A DNA stretch of 64,000 nucleotides from Vesta saturnalis. Taxonomy: Eukaryota > Arthropoda > Insecta > Coleoptera > Lampyridae. The position numbers and the translations under genes were made by a program. This document shows positions 34,004 to 47,100 of the stretch, piece by piece; the first letter of the stretch is position 1; every line of letters begins with the position of its first letter. The DNA lies in assembly GCA_036346205.1 (NCBI GenBank), contig JARFJB010001910.1, positions 6,127,501 to 6,191,500 of the forward strand, in the 5' to 3' direction. The notes beneath the pieces are model-generated. The model searched no databases, was not told where the DNA came from, and saw nothing but the letters and a program-made list of their open reading frames with translations.

Positions 34004-36626
34004 GTTTTATTTTTTTTTTATGATTGTGGACCTGAACAGGCTAAATTTGGCCTATCGTGCTAAAGCACTCAGGAACACTTAGGAGGATGGACAGAGAGAT
34101 TATGAATTGCCAATAGATGCCTATGAACAGCTACCTTAAATTTTCTCATATCATAAGTAAGACGAAAACAGGAACTAGGGAAATCATTCCAGAGTTTAGA
34201 AACTGTGTAGAAAAATGTGGATTGCGCCCGTTTGGTACGACAAGTGGAGATTTGTACTGCATACTGATGATGTGAATGAGCGAACCGAGTGTTTCTCGCA
34301 AAGATAGCCCGAGATGGTATCAGAGAATATAATTCAGCAGCACAATAGCCGTTGTAATAACGCTAATACAAAGAAAGAACTGCAACCATCCTTCTATGCT
34401 CAAGGGACTGTATGTGAGAAGTTAAAGACGGGTCGTTTATAAGCCTAATCACTTGGATACGATCAACGATATCGAGGGCGTATTGGGGAGCACTAACCCA
34501 GAGGTGAGAATTATATTCCAGAAGAGGTCGAATTTGGGCCTTATACAGCAGAAGGAGTCGAGAGGTAAAGTACTGCTTAGATCTGTACAAAAAGCCTATT
34601 TTACGAGCAGCTGTTTTGGTAGCTGACAGAAGATGGTCAACCTATGAGAGATTTGAAGATACAGTTATACCCAACAGAGTAATAGAGTCTGAAAACTTAA
34701 GAACTGAGCCATTCATACTTACAACAGGAAATGATCGATCTTTTTTGGCGGACAGAAGGCAACACTGAGTTTTGTTAGCATTAAATTTAACTAGATTATT
34801 GCTTCCCCATTCGAGAATACGTTGAATGTCTTTGTTGATTGAATTTGCCATTTCAGCTTTAATTTCTTTAGACATGGAAGGTGGATTATCGCTATGAATA
34901 GACTGAGATGAACTACAGTAAAGAGTGCTATCGTCAGCAAAGCAATGGATGGGGTTAGTTGTTGTAGAAATAAGGTCATTTCTGTACAGCAGAAAAAGTG
35001 TAGGCGCTATAACGGATCCCTGTGGTACGCCCGCGTTAATGATAACTTCTTTTGAAAAAAGCCATCAACTACGACACGTATTCGTCTTTTATCAAGGAAA
35101 CTAGAAACTCAGTTGATGAGCGTATCATTTAAATCCAAACGAGGTGAGTTTGGCAAGTAAACACTTATGCCAAACTTGGTCAAATGCCTTTGAGATATCT
35201 AAAGCGACTACAACTGTTTCACCGGACTTCTCTACTGTATTGTCCCAAACTTGGGTCACATATGAAAGAAGATCGCCTGTTGAACGACTTTGCCTAAACC
35301 CATATTGGTGGTCACTAAGGAGTTTGTTAGTTTCAAGGAACGTGAGAAGTTGCTGAATGATGGCTTTTTCCAGGATTTTAGACAAAATGGCAGTGATAGC
35401 AATTGGTCGGTAGTTTGAGGTATCGGTCTTATCGCCTTTTTTGGGAATAGGCTGAACATTTGCTAACTTCCATGATGAAGGGAATTCCCCAGAAGACATA
35501 GAGATCGTATAGAGCTTAGATAGGACTGGTACTAGTTCGGGGAACATTTCTTTAAGACAATAGCTGGGATACCGTGTGGGCCAGTCGCTTTATTGAGATC
35601 AAGCCTACTGATGATCAATTCCAAGAGCTTGTACCGAAAATGAATTGGTTTCATAGCGTATGAACAAGAGTTGACTAGGGGCACACCTTTTCTAGAATCA
35701 TTGAGACACGAGTTTGATGCAAACAAATCCACAAAAACATAGGCTTTGTCTACAGAATCAGCAACTACCGATCCGTCAATAGACGCCGGGGGGGGGATGA
35801 AGATGTTCCAAAGTTTTTACTAATGGCTTTAGCTAAAGACCAAAATTTACGACTGCCTAAAGGAGATATAGCTAGTTCATTGCATTTTGGTTGTTCGAAC
35901 AACTTTTTAGTTTTAGTGATTTCACTTTTGCAGATATTTCTAGCACCAACGCATTTTACATGGCTGTCGACCGATTTATTGGATTTCCATTTAATATAAT
36001 ATTTATTTTTTAAAGATATTGCATCAGCACAAGCATTATTGAACAAGGGTTGGGAACGTGAATGACCTATACGGTACTGTTTTTTGGGAATGTATAACTC
36101 CATTCCCATGAGGATGACTTCTGATACTGAAAGAGTGATGTCCGAAGAAGAGGACGACTTAAAACAATATTCACGCCATGGAAAGGTTGCAAAGTAATCC
36201 CGTAAATCACTCAATCGCGCTGACTTAAAACATTACAAGGTTCTATCGGTTTTGCGAACAACAGTGGAATTAAGTACAGTAGAAATTATTTCTATTAGAC
36301 AATGGTCGGAAAGACCTAAAGGCGAAAGAACGGAAGTTTTATAAACAAGAGGGTTTGATGTAAGAAAGAAATCTAGAAGATGTGGAGTATGGTTAGGGTT
36401 ATCAGGGATTCTTGTGGGTTCAGAATCTTTTGTGTGAGATCACATGAAATAGCAAATGTTTCAGCACTATGACCAGCGGGATTTGTAGTAGATGAAAACT
36501 GAAGCCAATTAGAGTTATGAATACTACAATTGAGATATCGCAAGATGGAAACTGAGACAGGAGATAGTCAACTTTCATACTAAGGTAATCGAAGAAGTCT
36601 TGAAAGTTACTGTCATTAGGAGACCT
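34004..36626 (-). pseudogene. LINE (non-LTR retrotransposon), 3' two thirds
   Basis: Read right to left: the end of the endonuclease domain (DFFDYLSMKVDYLL, later LSDHCL), a linker, then reverse transcriptase. RT motifs: NYRPIAITAILSKILEKAI, QYGFRQSRSTGDLLSYVTQV, VVALDISKAFDQVWH (catalytic Asp), a CFADDST segment, then LEWGSNNLVKFNANKTQCC. The 3' UTR ends in 'aatcat' plus an A tract (34005-34020). There are several frameshifts; the longest intact stretch is 140 codons (35547-35125). Clade not determined (Jockey/CR1-like group). Continuous with 37637-38190 before the insertion of the plus-strand copy. Confidence 0.85.
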
Positions 36627-37636
36627 ATAGCGCCTACACTTTTTCTGCTGTACATAAACGACCTTATTTCTTCAACAACTAACCCCATCCATTGCTTTGC
36701 TGACGATAGCACTCTTCACTGTAGTTCATCTCAGTCTACTCATAGTGATAATCCACCTTCTATGTCAAATCAAGAAATTAAAGCTGAAATGGCAAATTCA
36801 ATCAACAAAGACATTCAACGTATTCTCGAATGGGGAAGCAATAATCTAGTTAAATTTAATGCTAACAAAACTCAGTGTTGCCTTATGTCCGCCAAAAAAG
36901 ATCATTTCCTGTTGTAAGTATGAATGGCTCAGTTCTTAAGTTTTCAGACTCTATTACTCTGTTGGGTATGACTGTATCTTCAAATCTCTCATGGGTTGAC
37001 CATCTTCTGTCAGCTACCAAAACAGCTGCTCGTAAAATAGGCTTTTTGTACAGATCTAAGCAGTACTTTACCTCTCGACAACTCCTTCTGCTGTATAAGG
37101 CCCAAATTCGTCCTCATCTGGAATATAATTCTCACCTTTGGGTTAGTGCTCCCCAATACGCTCTCGATATCGTTGATCGTATTCAAAACAGAGCGATTAG
37201 GCTTATAAATGACCCGTCCTTAACTTCTCACATACAGTCCCTTGAGCATAGAAGGATAGTTTCAGTTCTTTCTTTGAATTATCGTTATTACAACGGCTAT
37301 TGTGCTGGTGAATTACATTATTTGATACCATCTCCGGCTATCTTTGCGAGAAACACTCGGTTCGCTCATTCACATCATCAGTATGCAGTACAAATCTCCA
37401 CTTGTCGTACCAAACGGGCACAATCCACATTTTTCTACACGGCTTCTAAACTCTGGAATGATCTCCCTAGTTCCTGTTTTCCTCTCACTTATGATATGAG
37501 AAAATTTAAGGTAGCTGTTCATAGGCATCTATTGGCAATTCATTATCCCTCTATCCATCCTCCTAAGTGTTCCTGAGTGCTTTAGCACGATAGGCCTTAT
37601 TTAGCCTGTTCAGGTCCACAATCATAAAAAAAAAGT
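36627..37636 (+). pseudogene. Second LINE copy, 5'-truncated, inserted in the first
   Basis: A plus-strand copy of the same family covering only the RT end and 3' UTR. It starts mid-motif at APTLFLLYINDLISSTT, carries CFADDST, and after one frame change (near 36910) an open 233-codon C-terminal region ending at 37576. Its 3' end is 'aatcat' followed by nine A. It sits inside the endonuclease domain of the minus-strand copy: the reading at 36626 resumes at 37637 on the other strand. Overall identity between the two copies is very high. Confidence 0.85.
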
Positions 37637-38190
37637 AGAATTTCACAAAATTAGGACCAGAATGTTTAAACCAAATGACGTCAAAATTTTTATTTTCTAA
37701 GGAAGAAACCCTCTTGCAAGCAATTCTGTCCTTGATGTAGGCACATACGCCTCCTTTATATCGAAAGTTAGAGTGAAGGTGGTATTGAGGAAATTGCAAG
37801 TCGGGTGACTCGGAGTTATCAGAGAAGACTTGTGTTTCAGATAGAAACAAAATATCAGGTTGTAATCGTTCAAGATGTTGGTGAATAGCATTAAGATTAG
37901 ACCTGATACCGCGGATGTTGCAGTAGTGATTCAGAAAGTTGATACTTTCGATGACCGAGGTCGCTTGGGCCCTGCCCTCCTGGGCATCCGAATGGGACAG
38001 GATTTTACGTCCGGAATTTATTACCCTAGCAACCACAGCCATCTTATTTTTTAATTTGGGACTTTTAGTCCGATAAGAAGAAAGTGAGGGCGAGAAGGAA
38101 GAATAAAGATGAAGGAAAAGGTAACCGGCAGCCCTTACCGAGCTCAGAAAATCGGATACCCAATATTAAGCAGCCCATGGTAAGGGTAGT
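37637..38190 (-). pseudogene. LINE 5' end: 5' UTR and start of endonuclease
   Basis: The minus-strand ATG at 38042 starts MAVVARVINSGRKILSH. The endonuclease start follows (LNHYCNIRGIRSNLNAIHQH, PDILFLSETQVFSD, YKGGVCAYIKD), including the Glu of SETQ. It is open until the insertion point at 37637, where the frame falls into the 3' UTR of the inserted copy read backwards. GC-richer sequence at 38043-38190 is probably the 5' UTR. No gag-like ORF1 is visible upstream. Confidence 0.8.
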
Positions 38191-39264
38191 GGTACCTCCC
38201 GGCTGACATGGAGTATACATGCCTACCACCTGCTAAAGACCTGCTTAAAGACATATGTGTGATACATTGTTGAACAGAGGAAGAAAAACGCTATCAGAAT
38301 TTAAATACTAAGCCTACCGTGATCCACAAGAAAAAACAAAGTCAATGTTATTTTCAAGAAAACTTGATGTAAAAAATCCTAGTATCATATTTTGATTACC
38401 CTTAAAAAAGTGCCTTAATAATGTACTACTCTTAAGACCAAATTTCTCTTATTAGCTGAGTAATAAATAAAAACCAAAATGGCCCACTTCAGTTTTTTAT
38501 TAATATCAAGTAGCCATGGCAAGTACGTCAAATTTTTCTGACCTATTAAATTAGGCCCAGAACAAGGTAACTTCTTTGTAATTTGACTAGTTGTAATTCT
38601 TCAAATAAGTGAGATCCCATGCTGAACATGTTTATCCTGGACACGCTGTATAACAACGTAGACGTAACAACGAAACGCTACTGTAAACAAACCGGAAAAG
38701 TTTAGTTGGCGTAGTATATTGCAAAGTGAACATGTGTGAAGTTGCTACCAATTGTCGTTTGACTCTAGACTTATGCCACCGAGTAGATTTTGACCATTTA
38801 AAACTAAAAAACTATAGTTGCTTTCAAAAAAAGTGAAAAGCAGCAGTAAATTTTGCACTACTCTTTTCATTAATACTTCCGTTTACAGTTTAGTTTTTTT
38901 TTAATTACTATAGTTAACCCCTTTGTGCCCGATACATCATATTTGATATGCCATGGCAAATTGTCAGTAATTTATCTTAAATTAGGTGCAATGGTATTGC
39001 CATTTATTGGTACTATGAAGTATTATTGGTTCCCTCAACCCCAAAATAAAGGATAGAATAGAAATTCTACAATTGCTCTACCAGAAGTGTGTGTGGGTGT
39101 GATACGTTGACGGAGTTTTTTTAATCTAGTATCATAGTTGTAATTTAACCAAAAAGGTAGGTAAAAAAATGTTTTTTTGTACGTAGACAACCTTATTGTT
39201 CATATCTCGTAGATATTTTTACTTTTCTTTTCAATTGTCCGTGAGAAAATCATCTGATTGGCGA

Positions 39265-39270
39265 CATATC
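39265..39270. other. Polinton target site duplication, left (CATATC)
   Basis: The six bases before the left terminal repeat equal the six after the right terminal repeat (56749-56754). Six-base duplications are diagnostic of Maverick/Polinton insertion. Confidence 0.95.
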
Positions 39271-39640
39271 AGTAGACATATAAGGCCGATCCTGGACCAG
39301 TTCAAGGTCACCCATGTAAATCTTATGGGGATTTATTTCAAGGTCAAGTGAGTTTTCTCGTTATGCCAGAACGCGCTCCACGTCTCAAGCATGCTTGTGG
39401 TGGGGATTTAAATTTTGGAGTCACTGCCCTCTGGTGGTGAAATCGGAAGCTTTGGAGCTCTTTCAAGGTCGAACTTTAAGCGGAGATTTAAAATGTAGTT
39501 GGTCAAGGTCAAAGCTAAAAAGTTGCAAGGTAATCATAAATCAAAAATAGTTTTGAAGGTCAAAGGTTATTGACTTACGGTGGTTTCTTAGAAATATAAA
39601 AAGGTCAAGGTGAAAAGCTAAAAATAGAAGTTGCAAGGTA
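39271..39640 (+). repeat. Polinton left terminal inverted repeat
   Basis: Matches the reverse complement of about 56345-56748 almost base for base. It contains phrases such as 'aaggtcaaggt' and part of an internal repeat with 'ttgcaaggtaatcat'. It starts AGT, as Polinton ends do. It is shorter than the right repeat because it has fewer internal tandem copies. Confidence 0.92.
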
Positions 39641-40144
39641 ATCATTCTTAGAAATCTGAAAGTTTTTTGAGGAGGTTAGCAGTTTTGAAAGGATGCATGT
39701 TTATAATAAAAGGCTTCTCCGATTGCATGATTCAGTAAACTTTTCATTGCTAGAAATGGTGAAAGTAATAAGATTGATAAGGAGAGAAAGAAAGAAAGAA
39801 TTATTAAGTATTGATGGAGAAAGAAAACTGAGGTGTTAATCAAGGAAATAAAAAATTGAGGGTAGATTTAGAGCTGTATGAGCTAAAAAGAAAATGATGC
39901 AACTTCAGTGAATTGCCATGAAAAGGTGCTTTAGTAAATAAGTAATTACATGTATGTTATATTGCATAAGGAAAAGGCACTTCATTTGAAAAAATAAAGT
40001 GTGTGTGTAGGCATAGAAGAAAAAAAAGTGAAATTTCTGTTTGGTTTTAATTGAATTATATAGATATATATATATTAAACGAGTTTTTATCATGACTTAA
40101 ATTATACAAATTATGTAGGAAGAAATGACACATAAAGCTTTATA

Positions 40145-40800
40145 TATTTATATTTATTTATAAATCACTAATCCTTTACCCAAAAATTCCAATTTTTGGC
40201 ATGTATACTAAACAAGTAAGAGCGCAATAGTAGCAGTCCAAAATTCTCAAAACTAAAAATGTGAAAAAAATTTTCAATGATTAATGATAAAGTTTGGTTT
40301 TGATATGTAATTGAACGTTGTTAATCGCTTAATAAATCACAACTCGATAATCCTTTACCCAAAAATTCTGAATTTTCGTATATATACCCAATAAGTAAGA
40401 GCGCCAATTATAGCAGTTTCAAAATTTGAAAACACAAAAAAAATGTGATAAAAAAAATGTGATGAAACAATTCATGTTAGCAATTAAAGTACTACTGAAA
40501 TTGCTTAATAAATCACAACTCGATAATCCTTTACCCAAAAATTCTGAATTTTTATATATACCCAATAAGTAAGAGCGCCAATTATAGCAGTTTCCAAAAT
40601 TTGAAAACACAAAAAAATGTGATAAAAAAATGTGATGGAACAATTCATGTTAGCAATGAAAGTACTACTGAAATTGTTAATAAATCACAACTCGATAATC
40701 CTTTACCCAAAAATTCTGAATTTCGTATATATATCCAATAAGTAAGAGCGCCAAAGATAGAACTAAAAATTAGGAAAAAAATTGAAGGTCCTCTTTTACT
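40145..40800. repeat. Tandem repeat array, about 175-bp unit, four copies
   Basis: Units beginning 'aataaatcac' and containing 'tcctttacccaaaaattc' and 'aagtaagagcgcc' start near 40157, 40331, 40506 and 40678. The second and third are nearly identical, the first is diverged, the fourth partial. The array lies just inside the left end of the Polinton. Minus-strand ORFs across it are repeat translations. Confidence 0.85.
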
Positions 40801-42277
40801 ATTAGAATGCATTTTAAATAAATCAAGCACCAATATGAAATATGATAAAATAAAATAATAGTGTAACTAATTTGTAAACTATTTGTAATACGGTTTTTCT
40901 AAAATAGATTTTAACGATTTTACAAGAAATAAAGTAATAATAACGCTCACAATGAATCTTTGACATCTTACATATATATACATAATTACAATTCAACTTA
41001 AATGGATTGTACTCAATGAGTAAAGATGCAATTGCAAAATGCATCCATGTAGTATTATAAGTATGGTTTGTAATATGATATTCAAGTACTGTACTAGAAT
41101 GGAATGCATAATTGCAATTATTGTTGTGTAAACGATAGACATGTACTTGAACTACGAAAGTGATGTATGTTTGAAAGTGTGTGATGTAAGAAAAGATGTA
41201 TGTACATATCTATGGAAAGAGATAAAAACGAGTCGACGAGGACGTCCTCCGCAGGGTGTAGGAGGGATGGGGAAGGGGTTAGTAAAGTCCTAGAAAAATG
41301 CGCTCTTAAAATTTAAATTTTCGTCTAATTCCGAGAAAAAAATTTTTTTCAACGCAGTTGTGTTAGAAGTGGTAATCTATCATTTGATGTAATAATTTTT
41401 CAAAATATGAAAAATTACACTTAAATTGCCAATTCCATTTTGAAACAACAAAAGCACTTAAAACACACCTTTTGTACTTACGTAAGCTCAGAAGAAACAT
41501 ATGCATGCCATTTATCCATTTAATGTATCTAAATGCTCTTTAAATTACCAAATTCAATTTTAAAACAACACTTAAAACATGACTTGTAATTTTCGGTGCA
41601 GCGTTAATAATCATTGTAGGATAATGAACGCAGTTTTTTGCTGTGAAAGCATTTAGCGAACATTCTATTTCTATGTCATCAATTTACATTACAACTTTTA
41701 AACAGGATTTGTAAAATATATATGAATGCAATTGTGTCATTTGTGTTGCATAAATACATGCTGTAAAGTTTTCAGATTTACATGCATTTGAGAACTGTTT
41801 TAACTTTTATTTAACGCAAGCTTTCTTTTAACTGTATTATATTTTCACACTTTCTTTATATGCTTTATATGCTTTATATATGCTTTATATATGATATTTT
41901 GCAATAACCTTCTTAGTGTATTTTAAGTTATTATTTCCTATAATTACAAAATTAATTGAAATTAACATTTTGTATTCAGCACTTACTCAAGGATTCAATT
42001 ATTTCCTTAACTTATTATAAGTTAAAAATTTGTAACAACATGCAATTAAAATTTGCAAAAGGACTGCTTTACTTTGATGCAGAAATTTATGCATGAGTAA
42101 GTCAGACTTCAGATGTTTTAATTTCACTTTTCTAGCGCAACTTGGACTATCACTCAAATTTTTTAGCTGTAGTAAAATTTTTGGATAATGGGAATAATTC
42201 ATGAAAAATAATAAAATATAAAAACAATTTACATTTATTTTGTATAATGAAAAGATACAATAAATTCCACAAAAACA

Positions 42278-42610
42278 TCACACATCCATCCCTTCCAACG
42301 TAAGCAATATATTTTCAGTCTTTAGTATATTTTGCCGCACACACTCTAAATATTGATTAGCCTCCTTCAGTTCTTTATCCAGTTTTTCCGCTCGCTCCAC
42401 CACCACCTCACTATTCAAATAGTCATTGTGAAGCTTTCGCAACCACCGAATACTTGTTTCCCTAAAGGCTTGAAGGGTCGGTGGATCGTGCTCATAATCC
42501 TGCTGTGTGAGATGCCCTTCTATAAGAGTCAAATTTTTTCCTCCATATTGCAGGTTTCGCAACGGTGGTGGTTGTGGGGTGTTGCTATAACCGTGGTTGC
42601 TGGTGTTATG
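42278..42610 (-). CDS. Unidentified Polinton-borne ORF, probably spliced
   Basis: An open frame of 110 codons after a good acceptor (TTTTTTCAG, ends 42611) begins HNTSNHGYSNTPQPPP and ends LEGMDV at 42278. The Pro-rich start is followed by LRKLHNDYLNSEVVVERAEK and LDKELKEANQYLECV, a likely coiled coil. A candidate first exon ends at 42699 with GAG/GTATGT and encodes RDSDVEDEFSKYFE, but its phase does not match, so an indel or another donor is needed. It is intact and on the strand opposite to the polymerase. I do not recognise it; it is not a standard Polinton core gene. Confidence 0.55.
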   Translation of the reverse strand, partial: HNTSNHGYSNTPQPPPLRNLQYGGKNLTLIEGHLTQQDYEHDPPTLQAFRETSIRWLRKLHNDYLNSEVVVERAEKLDKELKEANQYLECVRQNILKTENILLTLEGMDV

Positions 42611-43200
42611 CTGAAAAATGAATAATTTTATTTGTACTAAAAATTCTCTATGAATTAATGAAAAAACTATAATATTAATTAATTAAAATTGTACATACCT
42701 CTCGAAATACTTCGAAAATTCATCCTCTACATCACTATCCCTGATGGAGATGATGGGATGCTCTCTTCGAAGGGTGCTGGTGCGTCATGTTATTTATGAT
42801 GGGGATGGTCTCTTTGAAGGGTGCTAGTTGTGCGGTGTTATTTGATGGGCGCACCAAAACATCATGTAAAATACAAGGTTTTGCCTGTCTTTTAGTGAAA
42901 GTTTAGATCGTTTACTGGATGAAGCCATTACTAATGGTGAATAATTAATGAGTATTCAATTAAAACTTTAACGTTATATACACATAGATCTGTTAACGTT
43001 AACAAAATTGATAACAAGTGGAAGTGGTTAGTACAATGACCTGAGCAAGCAAAGGTGATGCAGCATGAGTCATGAGAACAGTATTGATGTCAAGGTTAAT
43101 ATATGTTCCCAGTAAACGCTACAAAATGCAATCTATGCACACTGAAGCTCTTGCAACAAGTTATAAGCAGTTTTGACCTTGAATGCTGGGTTTATATTAC

Positions 43201-43240
43201 TATATAAGGAGATAAAGAGCAGTTTTGTACCAGTCAGTAT
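43201..43240 (+). promoter_or_regulatory. Polymerase-unit promoter: TATA box and TCAGT initiator
   Basis: TATATAAGG at 43201-43209 is followed by GTCAGT with its A at 43236, a spacing of 33-35 bases typical of arthropod core promoters (initiator TCAGT). The first ATG of the polymerase gene lies about 170 bases downstream. Confidence 0.6.
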
Positions 43241-43404
43241 ATTGCACTCACGACTAGAATTGCAATTGTATACCTAAAGTACTTCTATAGTTACTTAAAT
43301 TTTTAATTTTACATATCAAATAAATATAATATTTGTTTCCATTACTATATAATCGTGCGCTTCATATTTTCTTGCAGTGTTGGATACAGTTTTGAAGGTA
43401 ACTA

Positions 43405-46400
43405 TGAGTAACGGTATACCCAACAGTAGTGATATTGTTAATTTAACAAGAAATATTATTCCATTGTTGAAAACCAAAATGAATTTGTAAAGCACATCCG
43501 TATAATTAACACTAATATTAAGCTATTGCGAGATATAATTCAAAATAAAATTTATTTAGAGACATGCGAAAATTTGCTTAAACTCGAAAGTAATTTATCA
43601 TTGCTAAAGTGTTATCTTATAAGAGTTAAACAGTTAAAGAGCGCTTCAGAGAAAACAGGTAGTGGAAATGTTACTAAAAAGCGTACACGCAAATTAAGTT
43701 GGTACTCTCTAGATTCATGTTTCAATGGTAGGTTACTTACTGGAATTATAGTCAATATAGCAAACATCAAGGACCCTCTTATTTTTTTACAAAATGCATA
43801 CAATAGTTTTGCGCGAAAGGTTAAAGTAATGCTAAGACAAACGATGCTAAAGGTCAATGTCATTTTAGTCTGCAATTTCATGCAACCTCAAAATCATGTT
43901 ATTGAGTTGAAGACATTTGCCATAAAAATTATGTCATCGATATTACCACCAATTTGCGTGAGTGGTATAACAATAACGTTTATTACAAATTACAAAAAAT
44001 TAGAGGAGTTTTCCGAAAGGGATTCTGGTTGGGCATTACATGAAGTTTTACATTTAAAGGTGAATATTAATAGCTATACTCCATTTAGAGGTGGCCTTTC
44101 GACTTACGTTAAAGTTCCTTACTTCATAGCAGTAAAGCATGCGGTAGTGAATGTTAAGAACGATGACGTACTGCTTCCTGTGGGCCGTTGTTTCGGCATT
44201 ATACCCAGTGCAACTTCATTCAGATAGAGTTTACAGTTATCCTCATTTTAGAGATGTTTTGAATTATGGTTCAATTCCTTCCCATTAAAATAGATGATGT
44301 AAAAAATTTGAAAAATTAAACAACCTCTCCATTAATTTGTTTTGTATTCAGGGAAAGGTGTATTACCGCTAGTATTAAGTGTAAATCAAGAAAATAGTGT
44401 CAGGGAACCTATAAATCTTTTAGTACTTTCGCCTAATTATCATTCTGCGGGTTCTACTGCTGATGCTATTAATACAAAAATTATACTGTTTATCATTTCG
44501 CGTGGATTAAAAATATGTCAGCTCTTTTTCTAAACAACTATCGAGTAGCACAAGAAGTTTATTTGTTATCAATGCTTGAATCATTTTCTTCAGATCACCT
44601 TCTACAAAACATGTCACTCTCTGCCATCAACTTAATCAATGTTCAGTCAGGATGCCTACCGAAGCGGAGATGTTCTGCAGTTCAAAAATTTCGCATTTCA
44701 GGAAAAGGCACCGTTTGTAATTTATGCGGATTTAGAAAGTATTTTAGAAAAGTGTACAAATTTAACATCACTTGGGGTAATACTCTATTTCATTCCAAAC
44801 ATATACCCTTTAGCATTGCTTACTACTTAAAGTGTTCATACAATGATTCTTTATCTCGATTTAGGCTTTATAGAGGAAATGATTGCATTCAATGGTTTGT
44901 TAAAGAGCTTCAAAGTATTGCACATTGGAGCACCGAAATCATTAATAAAATAATTCCTATGGGTACTTTAACTCCCAATCAGGTTGAACACTTTGAAAGC
45001 ACTACGATTTGTCACATTTGCGAAAACCATTTACAGATAATGATATAAAGGTTAGAGACCATAACCATTTCACCGGAGCATTTCGAGGAGCATCACATCA
45101 GAATTGTAACCTAAACTATAAAGACTCTCACATCTTACCAGTTGTGTTTCATAATTTGTCAGGTTATGATAGCCATTTCGTCATTAGAGAATTGGCTACT
45201 ATTCCCGGTACGATTTCACTCACCCATAAACAAAGAAAGATATATCTCTTTCACAAAAGTAATAGAAGGTAGTAAAATTAAGTTTAGATTTATTGACTCT
45301 TTCAGATTTATGAGTAGTAGTATTGAAAAGTTATCAAACTATTTGGAAAATAGTAAAAAGTTATTACCCGAGCTAAATGTAACAATGAAGAAGAATTTTC
45401 TTTACTAGTTCGCAAAGGTGTGTTTCCTTATGAGTATATTGATACTGGGAGAAATTAAACGAGACCACGCTCCCTCCTAAAGAAGCATTTTTCAGTCATC
45501 TTAATAATGAGGGAATCAGTGATGAGAGTTTTGAGCATGCGGTTAACGTTTGGAACAAATTTAGTATTAAATCGTTAGGGGAATACTCGGATTTGTATCT
45601 AAAACAGACGTTCTACTTTTAGCGGATATTTTCGAGAACTTTCGGCAAACTTGTATAAGTACTTACGAGCTTGATCCTCTGCACTATTATACAGCTCCCG
45701 GTTTAGCATTCGATGCTATGCTTAAAATTACACAAGTAAAGTTAGAATTATTTACAGACATTGATATGTTAATGTTTATTGAAAGAGGGATTAGAGGTGG
45801 TGTAGCTCAATGTTCAAATCGGTATGCTAAAGCTAACAATAAGTACATGGGGAAAAATTTGATCCTACCTCCGAAAGTGTGTATTTAATGTACTACGACG
45901 TGAATAATTTATATGGAGCCACCATGTCAGAATTTCTACCATTTGGCGATTTTTCTTTTGTTGATGAAGCTAATTTTGAAACTTTAGATTTAATAAACCA
46001 TCCTGATGATTCGGAAATTGGTTATATAGTCGAGTGTGATTTAGACTATCCTATAGAATTACATGAGAGTCAAGTGATCTACCGCTAGCACCCGAACATA
46101 TGGTTCCACCCGTCTGATTCCAAAATGAAAAAATTACTGCTTACCTTGTATCCAAAACGTAATTATGTAATTCATTACAGAAATTTAAAAGTATATTTAA
46201 AATATGGATTGAAGTTGGTAAAAGTACACCGTATATTACGTTTTAAACAGTCTCCGTGGTTAAAAAATATATAGATTTAAATACAGCCATGCGTCAGCAA
46301 TCTCAAAATGAATTGATAAAATTTCTATAAATTAATGATTAATAGTGTTTTGGGAAGCTGATGGAAAATGTACGTAAACATAAGGACATACGTAGTAACG

Positions 46401-47100
46401 AAATGGGAGGGTCGCTATGGTGCTCGTGCTTACATATCAAAACCAAATTTTCATAGTTGTACAATATTTGACAATGATATGCTTATCATTCAAATGAATA
46501 AGCTTGAAGTATATTTCAATAAACCTATATATGCAGGATTCAGTGTTTTAGACGTTTCAAAAACTTTTTATATAATTTTCATTACGGTACACGCTACCCA
46601 AGTTCCATAATAATGCTAAGCTCTTGTACACGGATACGGATAGTCTCATATACGCCTTTTCGGTTCCGATATCTATCAATGTATTAAAGAGGACATTGAT
46701 AAATTCGATACATCTGATTATAGTCCCGACAACATCTTTGGACTCCCATTAGTAAACAAAAGGTCCCGGCTTAATGAAAGATGAAAACCATGGCGAAATT
46801 ATGGTTGAATTTGTAGGACTTCGTGCAAAAATGTATGCTTACACGGTTGATGAAAAGGTTGTAAAAAATCAAAGGGTTCTCGCAAGCAAGCGTGAGGCAG
46901 ATCACGATTAATGATTATAAACAGGTCCTGTTTGGAGTAGCGTAATAAGGCGCTATCAACATCTCATAAGGTCAAAGAAACATGATGTGTTTACCATTAA
47001 ACAAAATAAAGTCATACTCAATCCTTATGACGATAAACGCTTAGTAAATTTTGATTTCACTGATACTAGACCATGGGGTATAACTTTCAGTAAACAATGA
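43405..47100 (+). pseudogene. polB: Polinton DNA polymerase B (protein-primed type)
   Basis: It would replicate the element from its protein-capped ends. The ATG at 43405 starts MSNGIPNSSDIVNL. The N-terminal region has NINSYTPFRGGLSTYVKVP. A His/Cys motif typical of the family follows: CHICENH, then VRDHNHFTGAFRGASHQNC. Next come NLSGYDSHFVIREL (exonuclease region), MYYDVNNLYGATMSEFLPF (motif A), a KLMENVRKH region (motif B) and YTDTDSLIYAF near 46630 (motif C, both Asp present). The C-terminus ends DTRPWGITFSKQ with TGA at 47098-47100. About a dozen frame breaks make it inactive. Length (about 1,200 codons) fits the family. Confidence 0.88.

Noticed and set aside
40145..40800. CRISPR-like array
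   Set aside because: Units are 175 bp and contiguous, with no unique spacers; this is an animal tandem repeat.
40419..41044. Minus-strand ORFs with Phe/Ser-rich repeats
   Set aside because: Translations of the 175-bp tandem array.
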